Assembly (NCBI GenBank): GCA_024426085.1
Contig: CP087971.1
Span: forward strand, 70,001 to 134,000
Direction: 5' to 3'
DNA: 64,000 nt
Source: Rhizobium sp. RCAM05350
Lineage (GTDB): Bacteria > Pseudomonadota > Alphaproteobacteria > Rhizobiales > Rhizobiaceae
Part shown: in pieces, positions 1-9,917 of the stretch
Position numbering within the stretch: position 1 is the stretch's first letter
Layout of the letters: each line of letters starts with the position of its first letter
Position numbers and translations under genes: made by a program
Notes under the pieces: generated by a model
What the model was told of the DNA's origin: nothing
Seen by the model: the letters and a program-made list of their open reading frames with translations, nothing else
Database searches by the model: none

Positions 1-301
1 CGGACTTGCGGATAGCCCGACAATGCAAATTCGAAATCGACCCGCTGGTCGGTTGCAGGCCACCAGTTGACCAGCTTGGAGGCCAGAGCCACCAGCATTT
101 GACCCGGCTTTGAGGTTAGTGAGATCGCCACAACCGGCTCGTCAAAGAACCAGGATTGCAGCGTGCTGCTGGCCAGATCAAAGCGGTGGATCAAAAGCGG
201 ATGACATCGGTCCAATAGACGGCGTTCTCCTCGGCCGACCAAACCGCCCCTTCACCGCATTTGTCGCCGGACGGCACCAGACATCTGACAGAGTTTACCA
301 T
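1..301 (-). CDS. SMP-30/gluconolactonase family protein (N-terminal part, cut by window edge)
   Basis: The reverse strand from an ATG at 301 reads into GEGAVWSAEENAVYWTDV, the typical first blade of SMP-30/gluconolactonase/LRE beta-propellers, followed after a 1-nt shift near 195 by IHRFDLASSTLQSWFFDEP and further blade-like sequence to the window edge. Members hydrolyse aldonolactones to aldonic acids using a bound divalent metal; the GEG glutamate near the start is a usual metal ligand. The gene follows the mannonate dehydratase stop by about 12 nt and is probably the last visible gene of the same operon, where it would open a sugar lactone. The C-terminal part lies outside the window. The shift creates an early stop as read. 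Confidence 0.75.
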
Positions 302-313
302 GTTTGCCAGTTC

Positions 314-1429
314 CTATTCTGCTGCGGCCAGAGATTTTGCCAGCGACCATGATGGCCCCAGTGCATCGGCATTTTGGACCAGGGCGCGCATATAGCCCAA
401 GGCATAGGCCATGCCCGCGTGCCAGGATGCGGCGCATGTCATGCTGGGTGTGTGGTCTGGAATGAGCACGCCTTGGTAGTTTTCATCGCGCAGAATGCGG
501 ATCACCTCGGCCATGTCGATGTCGCCTTCATCCACAAAGGTCTCGACATATTTCGGGATCTTGCCCTTCACATTTCGAAAGTGGATATAGCCGATCCGGT
601 TGCGGCGCGGAAACGACGGACATGGTCGTAGATGTCGCCGCCGGGCATTTCCTGCAACGAGCCAAGGCAAAGCTCCAAGCCATTTGAGGGTGAGTCAACA
701 ATGTCCATCAAGCGATCATATTTTTCCGGTCGATTGACCAGCCGCGCCGTGCCGCGCAATTGCTCGGCCGGCGGATCATCAGGGTGAGCGGCCAGCACGA
801 CGCCCGCCTCTTCGGCGACGGGTACGATCTCTTGCAGGAATGCGGTCAGGCGTTGCCATAGTTCGTCACCCGACACCGTTACCGGTGCCGCTCCGGGCCT
901 GGCGGCCCCGGTAACGCATGTTCCACACCATTCCATCTTTCATCGGCGTGTTGGGGTCGACCTTTGTAAGGTCAAACGCCACCGAATGCGCGTTGCCGCG
1001 TGCAAATGGGCCACGCTGCCAGCCCCAGACCCCGGCCATCGAGAAGTTGTAGCCAAAACACGGCACGCCCGCCCGCCCCGCATCACGGATCAGCCGTTTC
1101 ATATTTTCCATCTGCGCCGCCCGATCGGGACCGCCGAGCAGAATATCCGACCAGAACCGTGGCGAGAAATTTTCGATTGCGGCAAGCTCCAGCCCGGCAG
1201 ACCTGACCGATTGAACCAGCGACGACAGATCGTCGTAGCTCCATAGCGTGTCTTGCGAGCAATCGCCCCAGCCTTCGGCATCGTCGCCGCTTGAGATGCT
1301 GGGATCCTTGCCGCGGAAGTAGTTGGTCATATGTGCCACTATGTGTGTGGCCCCCGCCTGCGTCATGAATTGGAAATTGTCAGGCGTCAGCGAGTCCCGA
1401 TAAAGCCCCAAACCAATCTTCATGGTCAT
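314..1429 (-). CDS. uxuA: Mannonate dehydratase, shorter UxuA type (two frameshifts)
   Basis: The product dehydrates D-mannonate to 2-keto-3-deoxy-D-gluconate, a cytoplasmic step of glucuronate breakdown. Three consecutive reading frames give one protein: MTMKIGLGLYRDSLTPDNF at the start, the metal-binding AAHPDDPP block in the middle, and GYIHFRNVKGKIP with a C-terminal PDHTPSM block. Shifts lie near 910 and near 605. The reconstructed length of about 370 residues fits the family. It differs clearly from the second mannonate dehydratase at 6972-8170, so the two are distant paralogues rather than a recent copy. It starts 4 nt after the SDR stop, in the operon of the RbsABC-like transporter. 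The substrate could be another aldonate, since the family is partly promiscuous. Confidence 0.85.
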
Positions 1430-1432
1430 CTC

Positions 1433-2218
1433 CTATTTCACTCCGATGCCAGCGGTCAGGCCGCCGTCAATCCGGTAGTCACACCCCGTGCAGAACCCAG
1501 CCTTGTCCGAGGCCAGAAAGGCAACCAATTCGGCCACTTCCTCCGGCTCACCGATGCGTCCGATCGGATGGGCGGAGCCAAAGCGCTGAAACGCCTGCTC
1601 GACGCTGACACCCTCGCCGCCATAGGTGCGCGCGGCCAGTTCTAGTAGTGGCGTGCGCACCGAGCCTGGGCTGACAGAATTCACCCGGATCTTCTGGCCA
1701 GCATGATCCAGCGCCATCGCCCGGGTCAAAGCATGAATGGCGCCTTTGGTTGCAACATAGGCCGCCACGTTTTGCTGACAATTATGTCCCTGCACGGATG
1801 AGATATTGACGATCGCTCCGCCGCCCCGCCGCGCCATTTCTGGCACGCCAAAATGTGCGGTCAGATAGATCGAGCCAACATTGACCGCCATGCAGCGCTG
1901 CCAGGTTTCGAACTCGGTGGAAACCACGGTGCCAAAAGGATGCACCGCCGCGGCATTGATGATGATATCCAGCCCGCCAAAGCGACTGACGGCTTCAGCC
2001 ACAGCGGCCTCAACCTCGGCTGCAACCGAAACATCGGTTTTTCTTGGGTGGATCGCCAAATCGCGGGCCGCCGCATCCAAGGCCAATGCGGCATTGGCAG
2101 CCTCATCAATGCCGCAGGCCAGAACCGTTGCCCCACCCTGCGCAAGTCGTATTGCCGAGGCCAGGCCGATCCCGGTTGTTCCGGTGATCAGCGCGACTTT
2201 GCCAGTGAAATCTTTCAT
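1433..2218 (-). CDS. SDR family oxidoreductase
   Basis: An intact 261-residue classical short-chain dehydrogenase. Residues 9-20 hold the cofactor motif TGTTGIGLASAI, the NNA-type motif appears as INAAAVHP near residue 88, and the catalytic Ser-Tyr-Lys triad is in ISSVQGHNCQQNVAAYVATKGA (split across residues 139-160: Ser in ISS, Tyr in AAYVATK, Lys following). The end INxxDYRIDGGLTAG is typical. It follows the permease gene by 10 nt and precedes mannonate dehydratase, so it could act as an aldose or hexuronate dehydrogenase or as a fructuronate-to-mannonate reductase that supplies the dehydratase. The exact substrate cannot be told from sequence alone. Confidence 0.85.
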   Translation of the reverse strand: MKDFTGKVALITGTTGIGLASAIRLAQGGATVLACGIDEAANAALALDAAARDLAIHPRKTDVSVAAEVEAAVAEAVSRFGGLDIIINAAAVHPFGTVVSTEFETWQRCMAVNVGSIYLTAHFGVPEMARRGGGAIVNISSVQGHNCQQNVAAYVATKGAIHALTRAMALDHAGQKIRVNSVSPGSVRTPLLELAARTYGGEGVSVEQAFQRFGSAHPIGRIGEPEEVAELVAFLASDKAGFCTGCDYRIDGGLTAGIGVK

Positions 2219-2228
2219 AATCGCTCCC

Positions 2229-3215
2229 TTAACGAACCCGTTCCAGCACTTGATTCAACAGAACTGCGCCCAGGATAATCCCGCCGCGCACCACGTATTG
2301 CCAGTATTCGCTGACGTTGAGCAGCGTCATGCCGTTCGAGATACAGCCAAGGAACAAGACCCCGATCAGCGTGCCCCAGATCCGCCCCTTGCCGCCAAAC
2401 AACGAGGTGCCACCGATGATGACGGCTGCAATCACGTCCAGTTCCATTCCGGTGGCGGTGGTGCCGGTGCCGGAGCCGATCTGAGATGCGATGAGCGTGC
2501 CCGACAGCGCGGTCATCACCCCGGTGATGCCCAGCGTCATTGACTTCACCCACCAGATATCAATGCCCGAAAGCCGGGCAGCCTCCATATTGCCCCCCAC
2601 CGCATAAACTGCCCGACCAAAGCGGGTGTAGTTCATCAGGAAATGCATCCCCGCGAAGGTCAGCGCAAAGATGTAGACCGGGAAGGGGATGCCAAACAAA
2701 TAGCCGCCTCCGAAGAAATCGAACCCGGGTGGAAAAGTGGCCAGCGGAAATCCCCCGGTAATCAGATTGGCGGCACCTCGCAGGGCAGTAAACAAGGCCA
2801 GCGTGCAGATAAAGCTGGGCACGTTGAACCAATGGCGAAATTTTCCGACCGAAAAGCCCAGCGTAAATCCCACACCAAGCGCCACGACAACCCCGATCAG
2901 AACCGCGACCGGCCCTCCCAGGGAGTCGTCCAGCGCGCCGGCAAACCAGGCGACGATACATCCCGCAAGCGCGGCCCCTGCGCCAACCGAAAGGTCAATC
3001 TCGCCCACGATGATGACCGAGGTCATCCCGAAGGCGATAATTCCCAGCATCGAGCCGGTCCGCAGGACGTTCAGCAGGTTGCGAAGGCTGGCAAATCCCG
3101 GTGCGGTAAAGATCAGGGCCAGGATCAGCACCGCCAGGATCAACTCCATTGGATAGGTTTTGATCAGCCGTATCGCGGCATTCGGACCAGCTTTGGCAGT
3201 AAGAGCAGCGGTCAT
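2229..3215 (-). CDS. Sugar ABC transporter permease (RbsC-like)
   Basis: An intact inner-membrane permease of the ribose/xylose/galactose class, with 8-10 hydrophobic segments and family blocks such as VGEIDLSVGA, NVPSFICTLALF, GGTSLFGGKGRIWGTLIG and ISNGMTLLNVSEYWQ. I start it at the ATG at 3215, because this codon overlaps the ATPase stop as ATGA, the usual arrangement for coupled translation; a longer reading frame begins at 3236. It works with the ATPase upstream and the binding protein at 4952-5923. The operon context suggests a hexuronate, aldonate or related sugar acid as substrate. Confidence 0.88.
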   Translation of the reverse strand: MTAALTAKAGPNAAIRLIKTYPMELILAVLILALIFTAPGFASLRNLLNVLRTGSMLGIIAFGMTSVIIVGEIDLSVGAGAALAGCIVAWFAGALDDSLGGPVAVLIGVVVALGVGFTLGFSVGKFRHWFNVPSFICTLALFTALRGAANLITGGFPLATFPPGFDFFGGGYLFGIPFPVYIFALTFAGMHFLMNYTRFGRAVYAVGGNMEAARLSGIDIWWVKSMTLGITGVMTALSGTLIASQIGSGTGTTATGMELDVIAAVIIGGTSLFGGKGRIWGTLIGVLFLGCISNGMTLLNVSEYWQYVVRGGIILGAVLLNQVLERVR

Positions 3216-4752
3216 GTCGTCGGTCCTTCCATACACAGACGATAAAGCTCGGCGAGCGTGGTCGCCGTTGGGTCAACCTCGGCGACGATGCGCCCCTGAC
3301 GCATCACCAAAATGCGGTCGGCAACTTCCAGCACTTCTTCCAGCTCGGTCGAAACGAACATTGCCGCAAGGCCCGCGCTCGGCCTGATCCCAGATGATGT
3401 CGAAGATCTGCCGCTTGGCCTGAACATCGACTCCCCGGCTCGGTTCATCAAAGAACATCACTTGCGGGGCGGTGTTGAGCCAATTGCCAATGACGACCTT
3501 CTGCTGGTTACCGCCGGACAGAGAAGACACCGGCAACATCGGTTCAGGAACCTTGATCGCCAGATCCGAGATCCGACGCCGGACATAACTCTGCTCGCGG
3601 GTCCGAGTGACAATGCCCGATGGCGCGATATGGGCGAGACTCGCCAGGCACAGATTGTCATGCGTCGACAAGACCTGCACCAGACCCGCCTCTTTGCGGT
3701 TCTCCGGCGTATAACCTAGTCCCGCCTCTTTCATCTGTTTCGGCGTCGCCGACGTGACACCCTTGCCATTCAAGGTGACCGTGCCCGCATCAATCGGGTC
3801 GGCGCCGAAAATCGCGCATCATCACCTCGGTACGACCGGCGCCAAGCAACCCGGCGATCCCCAGAATCTCACCGCGGTGAACCTCGAAGCTCACGTCGGC
3901 AAAGATCCTGTACCGGGTCAGGCCATTGACCTCGAGAACCGGACTGCCCGATCGGTCGATGGCCTTGCGGGCGGGGCGTTTGGCCTTGGCGGTTTCGCCG
4001 AACATCATCTCGACGATCAACGCGGGTGAGGCTTGCGCCATTTCAATTGACCCGGCGAACTGTCCGTCGCGCAGCACCGTGCAGGTATCGGCAATCTCGA
4101 ACAGTTCGTTCATGCGGTGGGTGATATACAGAATGGTCACACCCCGTTCTGCGCAACCTGCGCACCAACGTGAACAGCTGATGAACCTCGCGCATGGCCA
4201 AAGCCGAGGTCGGTTCGTCAAGCAACAGCACCGAAGGGTTGAACGACATCGCCTTGGCAATCTCGACAACCTGCTGCTGACCAACGCTTAAGGTGGAAAC
4301 CGGCCGCCGGGAATCCAGATCCAGCCCCATCTCCAACAGCAGCGCGGTCGCATCCTTATGCAGCGTCTGCCAATCCACCACTTGCGCGCAAATTTGCGCG
4401 CCATTGGCAGGCGCCCAAGAAAGATGTTTTCACCAATAGAAAGCGACGGGATCAGCGACAGCTCCTGATGCACGGTCACAACGCCTGCGCCGAACGCATC
4501 GTGCGGGGTGTGAAATGCGGCATCCGCGCCGTTGACCCGGATTGCGCCATGGGTTGGCAAGATGACCCCGGCCAATATCTTGACCAACGTCGACTTGCCA
4601 GAGCCGTTCTTGCCCATCAGCGCATGCACACTGCCCGGCAGAAACCGATGTGAAAATTGCGACAGGGCCACGGTCTGCCCGTAGACCTTGGTAACGGCAT
4701 CGAACTCCAGAAGTCCGCCGGTACGACTTTGCGGAGAGATTGCGTCGAGCAT
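3212..4752 (-). CDS. Sugar ABC transporter ATP-binding protein, double NBD (RbsA-like; four frameshifts)
   Basis: Five overlapping frames rebuild a protein of about 510 residues with two nucleotide-binding domains. The first has Walker A GKNGSGKSTL, signature LSVGQQQ and Walker B VLLLDEPTSAL; the second has a degenerate Walker A (GLLGAGRTEV), signature LSGGNQQK and Walker B VMFFDEPSRGVD, as in RbsA/XylG/MglA proteins. Shifts lie near 4375, 4150, 3800 and 3385. The gene energises sugar uptake with the permease downstream (ATGA overlap) and the binding protein upstream. Because all domains are collinear and well conserved, the breaks are more likely sequence errors than decay. Confidence 0.85.
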
Positions 4753-4864
4753 GGGTATGGCACTGCCTCGCGTAAGATAGAGAGTGGAAAGAAAGCACGA
4801 TCCCAGAACACGCTATTGGATCGCTTTCAGGTTCGCAGATATCGAACCACGCTGATCGCCCAGC

Positions 4865-4898
4865 CAAGCCCGCTGTTCAATTTCATCCAGCGGGCTTG
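4865..4898 (-). terminator. Hairpin between binding-protein and ATPase genes
   Basis: Perfect 11-bp stem CAAGCCCGCTG/CAGCGGGCTTG with a 12-nt loop, 54 nt after the binding-protein stop on the minus strand and without a clear T run. It probably protects the upstream mRNA or partly terminates transcription, so that more binding protein than transporter is made. Similar hairpins follow the binding-protein genes at 17019-17057 and 41419-41446. Confidence 0.6.
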
Positions 4899-4951
4899 AG
4901 GGAAGAATGCGGCCGGTCCACAGGAAGCGATGGGCCGGCCGCGCACTGCCG

Positions 4952-5923
4952 TTATTGCAGCGTCTTGAGCTGCTCGAGGAAGGTGTTGACGCCATCCGGG
5001 TTGGTCCGGGTCAGGCTGAGCACCGGCACAACCACATTCTTCTCGACCGGTTTTCCGTCAAGAATGGCGTTGGCGGCATCAATCGCCAGGCGACCCACTT
5101 CAAAGGGTTGCTGCGCGGTCACGGCCTGCAGGACATTATCTTCGTCCAGAAGCATGTTGGCGAGTTGCTCGGTGCCGTCGATGCCGAATACGAAGATCTT
5201 GCCTTCCATCCCGGCTTTCTTGACGGCCTGCGCCGCACCGATGGTGCCGCCCTCGTTGGCTGCGAAGATCACCTCGATATCCGGGTTCGCGGTGATGATA
5301 TCGGAGACCGTAGCAATCGCCTTTTCGGCCAGCCAGGCATCCTGCTGCGATACGACCTCGACCTGATCCTTCACCTGATCAAGGAAACCATTGACCCGCG
5401 CGTCGCTTTGCTCAGGCAACTGCGATTTGAAGGCGACGGTCGCAACTTTCACTTTGCGGCCCGGAGCAAAGGTATCAAGAAAAGCCTTCGCCTCTTTGCC
5501 GGTATTGATGCCCAGATCGGCGTCGCTGCTCGTCACCGAGGCCGCGGCAAGATCACCGTTGATCGTGGTGCCCCAGGTGACCACAACGATTCCGGCATCG
5601 ACCGCTTTCTGGATGGCGGGAATCGAGCCGTCCTTGCTGAGCGGCGCCAGCGCAATGGCCTGCACGCCACGGGCGATATAGGTGTCGATCAGCTGGGTTT
5701 CCTTTTCCAGCTTGTTCTCGCTGTTGGCATCCAGAAGCTCGACGCCCGAAGCGTCCGACGCGGCTTTCATCCCCATCTGGACGGTCTTCATGTATTGGTC
5801 TTGCTGAAAGACGATCCCGGCAACCGCGCGGCCTTCGGCCAGCGCGACCGTTGGCCGAAAAGCGGTGCCAGCGATAAGTGCGGCGGCTGCGGTCGCCAGC
5901 AGGATGCTCCGTCTGGTAATCAT
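4952..5923 (-). CDS. Sugar ABC transporter substrate-binding protein (RbsB-like)
   Basis: An intact 323-residue periplasmic binding protein of the ribose-binding (Peripla_BP_4) fold. The N-terminus MITRRSILLATAAAALIAG is a Tat/Sec-like signal with an RR pair and a hydrophobic core, with cleavage likely after the GTAFRPTVALA region. The body shows KTVQMGMKAASDASG, ALAPLSKDGSIPAI and FGIDGTEQLANMLL, typical of this family. It is the first gene of the module A minus-strand operon and would capture the substrate for the ATPase and permease that follow. The FadR-type regulator upstream reads in the same direction and is a likely controller. Confidence 0.88.
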   Translation of the reverse strand: MITRRSILLATAAAALIAGTAFRPTVALAEGRAVAGIVFQQDQYMKTVQMGMKAASDASGVELLDANSENKLEKETQLIDTYIARGVQAIALAPLSKDGSIPAIQKAVDAGIVVVTWGTTINGDLAAASVTSSDADLGINTGKEAKAFLDTFAPGRKVKVATVAFKSQLPEQSDARVNGFLDQVKDQVEVVSQQDAWLAEKAIATVSDIITANPDIEVIFAANEGGTIGAAQAVKKAGMEGKIFVFGIDGTEQLANMLLDEDNVLQAVTAQQPFEVGRLAIDAANAILDGKPVEKNVVVPVLSLTRTNPDGVNTFLEQLKTLQ

Positions 5924-6030
5924 AGTGATACTCCTCTCTTATGGGTCGCATTGCAGCTCTCGTTTTCAGTATGCCTCTTCGAGAGAGCCTTCGATCCGGC
6001 ATATGGTCTGCTCTCCGCCTAATAGACTGA

Positions 6031-6791
6031 TTACGCTACGGAATTAGCCACCACGCGCTGCCGATCATTTTCGGTGCCGATGAATTGCAGACCGTATTCC
6101 AGATGGCGGCTGATCAGATAGACATAGGCCACACGGTCTCTGGCCCTCAGGGCATTGATGATTTGGGCATGCGCCTGATGGGTGTCGACTTGCACCGGTT
6201 TCGCGGCCTTGCCGACGCGCATGATCTGGGTGATGACCGGTTGCAGCAGGCGGTAGCTGGCCAAAAGTGTGCGGTTGCTGGCCAAAGACACCAGCGCCTC
6301 GTGAAACGCGAAGTCGCAGCGAGCCGCATCATCGACGCTTCGGTTTTCCAGGATGCGGGCGTTCACGGCATCAAGGTGGTCCAGATCGGCCGCCGTCGCG
6401 TGCAAGATGATATGATCACAAACGCCCACTTCGATGATGCAGCGATAGCCCTGCACATCCAGAAACGAGGCCGGTGAGATGTCGTTCTGAAACGCAAACA
6501 GCTTGCGGACTGCGTCTTCGTGACGGTCACTGAGCACAGCACCGATCTTGGGCCGAACCTCGACGATACCGTAAGCCTTGAGGATCTGCAGAGCCTCACG
6601 AACCATGTGCGCCCCGCCTGGAACAGCTCTCCCAGATCACGTTCGGTGGGCAAGGCGTCGCCGATCACCAGGCCGCGCTCGCGCACCAGTTCACGGATCT
6701 GCTCGACCAGGCGGTCCACGGCGGAAACCTTTGCAGGCTCCTGCGCGGCATCCGCCGCCATAGCGGCAAGCAACAACGCGTCGGTACTCAT
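6031..6791 (-). CDS. FadR-family (GntR) transcriptional regulator (one frameshift)
   Basis: The N-terminal winged helix-turn-helix reads LVEQIRELVRERGLVIGDALPTERDLGELF in two parts, then a 1-nt shift near 6606 leads into MVREALQILKAYGIVEVRPKIGA and the all-helical FCD ligand domain (metal-type residues in CDFAFHEALVSLASN and THQAHAQIINAL). The total is about 250 residues. It sits between the transporter operon and the divergent second mannonate dehydratase, the standard place for an UxuR/ExuR-like repressor that senses a sugar acid. Two similar TTGGTCCAAC-type sites in the divergent promoter region fit autoregulation. The inducer is not known. Confidence 0.83.
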
Positions 6792-6822
6792 CGGCCAGTT
6801 CCTCCTCCCAGAAGATTTCTAT

Positions 6823-6835
6823 TTGTTGGACCAAT
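6823..6835. promoter_or_regulatory. Putative operator 1 for the FadR-type regulator
   Basis: TTGTTGGACCAAT contains the 9-bp palindrome TTGGACCAA. Its reverse complement ATTGGTCCAACAA matches 11 of 13 positions of a second site at 6926-6938. It lies about 32 nt upstream of the regulator start, as expected for autoregulation. Confidence 0.45.
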
Positions 6836-6925
6836 ATTCTCAGGCAGTCAACATGATTCTCATTAATGCCGCGTTTTGTCACGAATATGCTCGGAAAAAG
6901 TTGCTTCTTGCCAAGCTATTCTCAA

Positions 6926-6938
6926 TGTGGTCCAACAA
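6926..6938. promoter_or_regulatory. Putative operator 2 for the FadR-type regulator
   Basis: TGTGGTCCAACAA is nearly the reverse complement of the site at 6823-6835. It lies about 34 nt upstream of the divergent mannonate dehydratase start, so one regulator could control both directions. Confidence 0.45.
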
Positions 6939-6971
6939 AGACCAGCATGATCTTAGGCAAGTGGGGTGAAT

Positions 6972-8170
6972 ATGGAACCAATGCGGGAAACGTTGCGCTG
7001 GTATGGCCCGGACGATCCGGTCTCGCTGGACAATGTGAAACAGGCTGGCGCGACCGAAGTCGTGTCGGCACTGCATCACATTTATGATGGCTCGCCGTGG
7101 AGTGACGCCGACATTGCCGTTCAGAAGGCCCAGGTTGATGCGGCCGGGCTGACCTGGTCCATCGTGGAAAGCATTCCGGTCCACAACGAGATCAAGATCG
7201 CCGGGCCTGGCCGGGCACGCTACATCGGCTGGTACAAAGACTCGATCCGGGCGCTGGCACGGCAGGGCATCAAGACCCTGTGTTACAACTTCATGCCGGT
7301 CGTGGACTGGACCCGCACCGACTTGACATATCGCATGCCGTCAACGGGTTATGCCCTGCGGTTTGATGCGGTCGATTTCGCGGCCTATGATCTGTTCGTT
7401 CTTAAGCGCCCTCGGGTGGCGCAAGACTATACCGACGCCCAGATCGCCGCCGCCGAGACCCGTCTCAAGCGTCTGACGGATGACGATATTGCCCGCATCG
7501 AGCGTATTCTGATCGCCGGCCTGCCCGCCAGCGAGCGCAAGTTCGATCGTGCGAGTTTCCTTGATGCCTTGCTCGAATATGACGGGATGTCGGGCGATGA
7601 TCTGCGCGCCAACCTGGCACATTTTCTGAACGAGATTGTTCCGGTGGCCGAGGACAACGGAATTCAGCTTTGCATCCACCCCCGATGACCCACCGTTCAG
7701 CCTTTATGGCTTGCCGCGCGTGGTCTCGACCGCCGCGGACGTGCGCTCGATCCTTGCTGCGCCGGATAGCCCCACCAATGGACTGACATTCTGCACCGGC
7801 TCTTTCGGGGTGCGCGTGACAATGATCTGGTGGCGATGGTTCGTGAGTTCGGACCGCGCATTCATTTCGTTCATCTGCGCAACGTCACCCGAACCGGATG
7901 GTTCGTTCCACGAAGCAGATCACCTCGGCGGATCAACCGATATGCCTGCGGTGGTCATCGCGCTGATGCAGGAACAGCAGCGTCGCAAACAAGCGGGCCG
8001 TGCCGACTGGCAACTGCCGATGCGTCCCGATCATGGCCACCTTCTGGCGGATGACATCGGCAAAGCCCAGAATCAACCCGGGCTATTCTCTGATTGGCCG
8101 CCTTAAAGGTCTGGCCGAACTTCGCGGCGTCATGCACGGCGTTGTGGCAATGGATGCAACGCAAAACTAG
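6972..8170 (+). CDS. uxuA: Mannonate dehydratase, E. coli UxuA type (frameshifted)
   Basis: The first 238 residues, from [18 protein letters not shown] on, match the classical UxuA start (RWYGPNDPV). A shift near 7680 breaks the metal-binding CIHPDDPP block; further shifts near 7810 and 7910 precede [21 protein letters not shown] and the end [18 protein letters not shown], which is characteristic of UxuA. The rebuilt length is about 398 residues. I chose ATG 6972 because a GTGGGG element lies 6 nt upstream; an in-frame GTG at 6966 is possible. It opens the plus-strand operon uxuA-rraA-mutarotase-kdgK and makes 2-keto-3-deoxygluconate for the kinase at its end. Confidence 0.88.
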
Positions 8171-8183
8171 GAAAGACAGCGAG

Positions 8184-8872
8184 ATGGCATTTGCAGACGA
8201 TACCGAGCTTTTCGCCGCCATGCGGAGCAAGCTGTTCACCGCTGTGGTCGGCGATATTCTGGACAGGATGGGGCTTTTGCATCAGTTCCTGCCGCCCAAC
8301 ATCCGCGCGCTGCGCGATGACATGGTGACGATTGGCCGGGCGATGCCCGTGCTCGAGGCCGATTTCTTCGCCGTTTCTGAACGCGGCGGCCATTCCACGA
8401 TCAGCGCCAAACCCTTTGGTCTGGTCTTTGAAGCCCTCGACAGCCTGAAAGAGCACGAGATCTACGTCGCCACCGGCTCATCGCCCAGCTATGCGCTGTG
8501 GGGCGAGTTGATGTCGACGCGGGCGCTGCATCTCAAAGCGGCGGGGGCGATTGTCGATGGATATTGCCGCGACAGCGGCGGCATTCTGGCGCTGAACTTC
8601 CCGACCTTCTGTTACGGATCATACGCGCAGGATCAGGGTCCGCGCGGAAAAGTCGTGGATTACGGCGTTCCTATCGAAATCGGCGGCATCCGTATCCGTC
8701 CCGGCGATATCCTGTTTGGTGACCGCGATGGCGTGCTGGTGATCCACGAGAGGCCGAGAAAGAGGCAATCGCCCTTGCCCTCGAGAAAGCCGCAACTGAA
8801 AACAAGGTGCGGCTGGCGATTGAAGCCGGGATGAGCACCGTCGAGGCATACGAAAAATTTGGCGTCATGTGA
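8184..8872 (+). CDS. RraA family protein (HMG/CHA-aldolase-like; one frameshift)
   Basis: MAFADDTELFAAMRSKLFTA begins an RraA-fold protein with the family blocks VVGDILDRMG, GRAMPVLEAD, AGAIVDGYCRDSG and RIRPGDILFGDRDGVLVI. A shift near 8750 moves the frame into EKEAIALALEKAATENKVRLAIEAGMSTVEAYEKFGVM, a normal C-terminus. The RD pair after GYC corresponds to the catalytic Arg/metal Asp region of 4-hydroxy-4-methyl-2-oxoglutarate aldolases. In a sugar-acid operon such proteins may act as oxo-acid aldolases or decarboxylases rather than RNase E regulators, but the reaction here is not determined. It starts 13 nt after uxuA. Confidence 0.8.
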
Positions 8873-8892
8873 GACGTAACTCCGTGGTTTCT

Positions 8893-9896
8893 ATGACCAC
8901 CACAAGTAGCAAAAGTCTGGCTTGGTCGCACGGCGTCGTCAGTGTGGAGGCTTTGGGCGGAATGCTTGGGCCAACGCTGTTCGTGCTGGCCGATGGACGA
9001 CAAATTGCGCCCTTTCACATCGCGCCCTGGTTTGAAGGCGATCAGGCATCGGACCAACCCGGCATCCTACAGCGCTTGCGCGGCGAATGGCCTTGCGTGC
9101 CGTTTGGCGCGGCAAGCAACCGCGCCGCCCAAGGTGGTTGGTCTGCGTCGAACTCGACGCTTGAGCCGGACCCGTATCCGCATGGTTACGGGTCCAATCA
9201 CAACTGGCACTGGCTGACGGCACCTAAAACCGAACTGGCTCTGGCAATCGCCTACCCCGCCGAACACCCGATTTCCCGGCTGGAACGCCGGGTGCAGCCA
9301 GTGCCAGGCCAAGCTGCCATCGACTTTGAACTGGCCGTCCATGTGCGCCGCGATTGTACCCTGCCCATCGGCCTGCATCCGGTGTTCCGCCTGCCCGCCG
9401 AGCCCGGCGCCGTGGAACTGGACATCACGGCAAGGGCCGGAGCGACCTTCCCCGGCGAAGTTGACCCCTCGTCGATCTTCGCACCCGGCCAGATTGCCGA
9501 GGACTGGCACGCCCTCGTCCTGAATGACGGCACGATTCTGGATCCTGGCGCTGTGCCTCTTTCCCCGGCACACCGAGGATTTGCTGCAATTGCTGGGTGC
9601 CGGAGGCCATGCCGCTTTGCACAACCGCACCGAAAGTTACCGGGTCCGCCTCGACTGGAACGCCGATGATTTCCCCGACCTTCTTCTGTGGTTCAGCAAT
9701 TTCGGTCGCCAGCATTCGCCTTGGAACGGGCGGCATCTGGCACTCGGGGTCGAGCCTGTATGCTCGGCACTCGATCTTGGCAGCCAAATATCTTCCGCCC
9801 CGAACCCGATCAACTCGCGGGGCAGCCCCACGGCGTACCTTTCACGCGGGCGAGGTCTTTGTGACCCGCTACCGCGTTACAGTTGACCCGGCCTGA
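8893..9896 (+). CDS. Galactose mutarotase-like protein (two frameshifts)
   Basis: The frame from ATG 8893 gives a beta-sandwich protein with PHGYGSNHNWHWL, LPIGLHPVFRLP and LVLNDGTIL. Shifts near 9560 and 9820 connect it to LHNRTESYRVRLDWNADDFPDLLLWFS and the end TFHAGEVFVTRYRVTV. The GLHPVFRLP block resembles the catalytic His region of aldose 1-epimerases (GxHPxF), and about 334 residues is in range. It lies between the RraA-like gene and the KDG kinase. It would interconvert sugar anomers before oxidation, though many such homologues have unproven activity. It is a distant paralogue of the epimerase at 13692-14540. Confidence 0.7.
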
Positions 9897-9917
9897 GCCT
9901 TGCCAAGGAAAGCCGCC

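Noticed and set aside
4907..6022. A 371-residue plus-strand frame
   Set aside because: Antisense shadow of the intact RbsB-like binding protein; composition rich in Arg/Gly/Asp as in other shadows.
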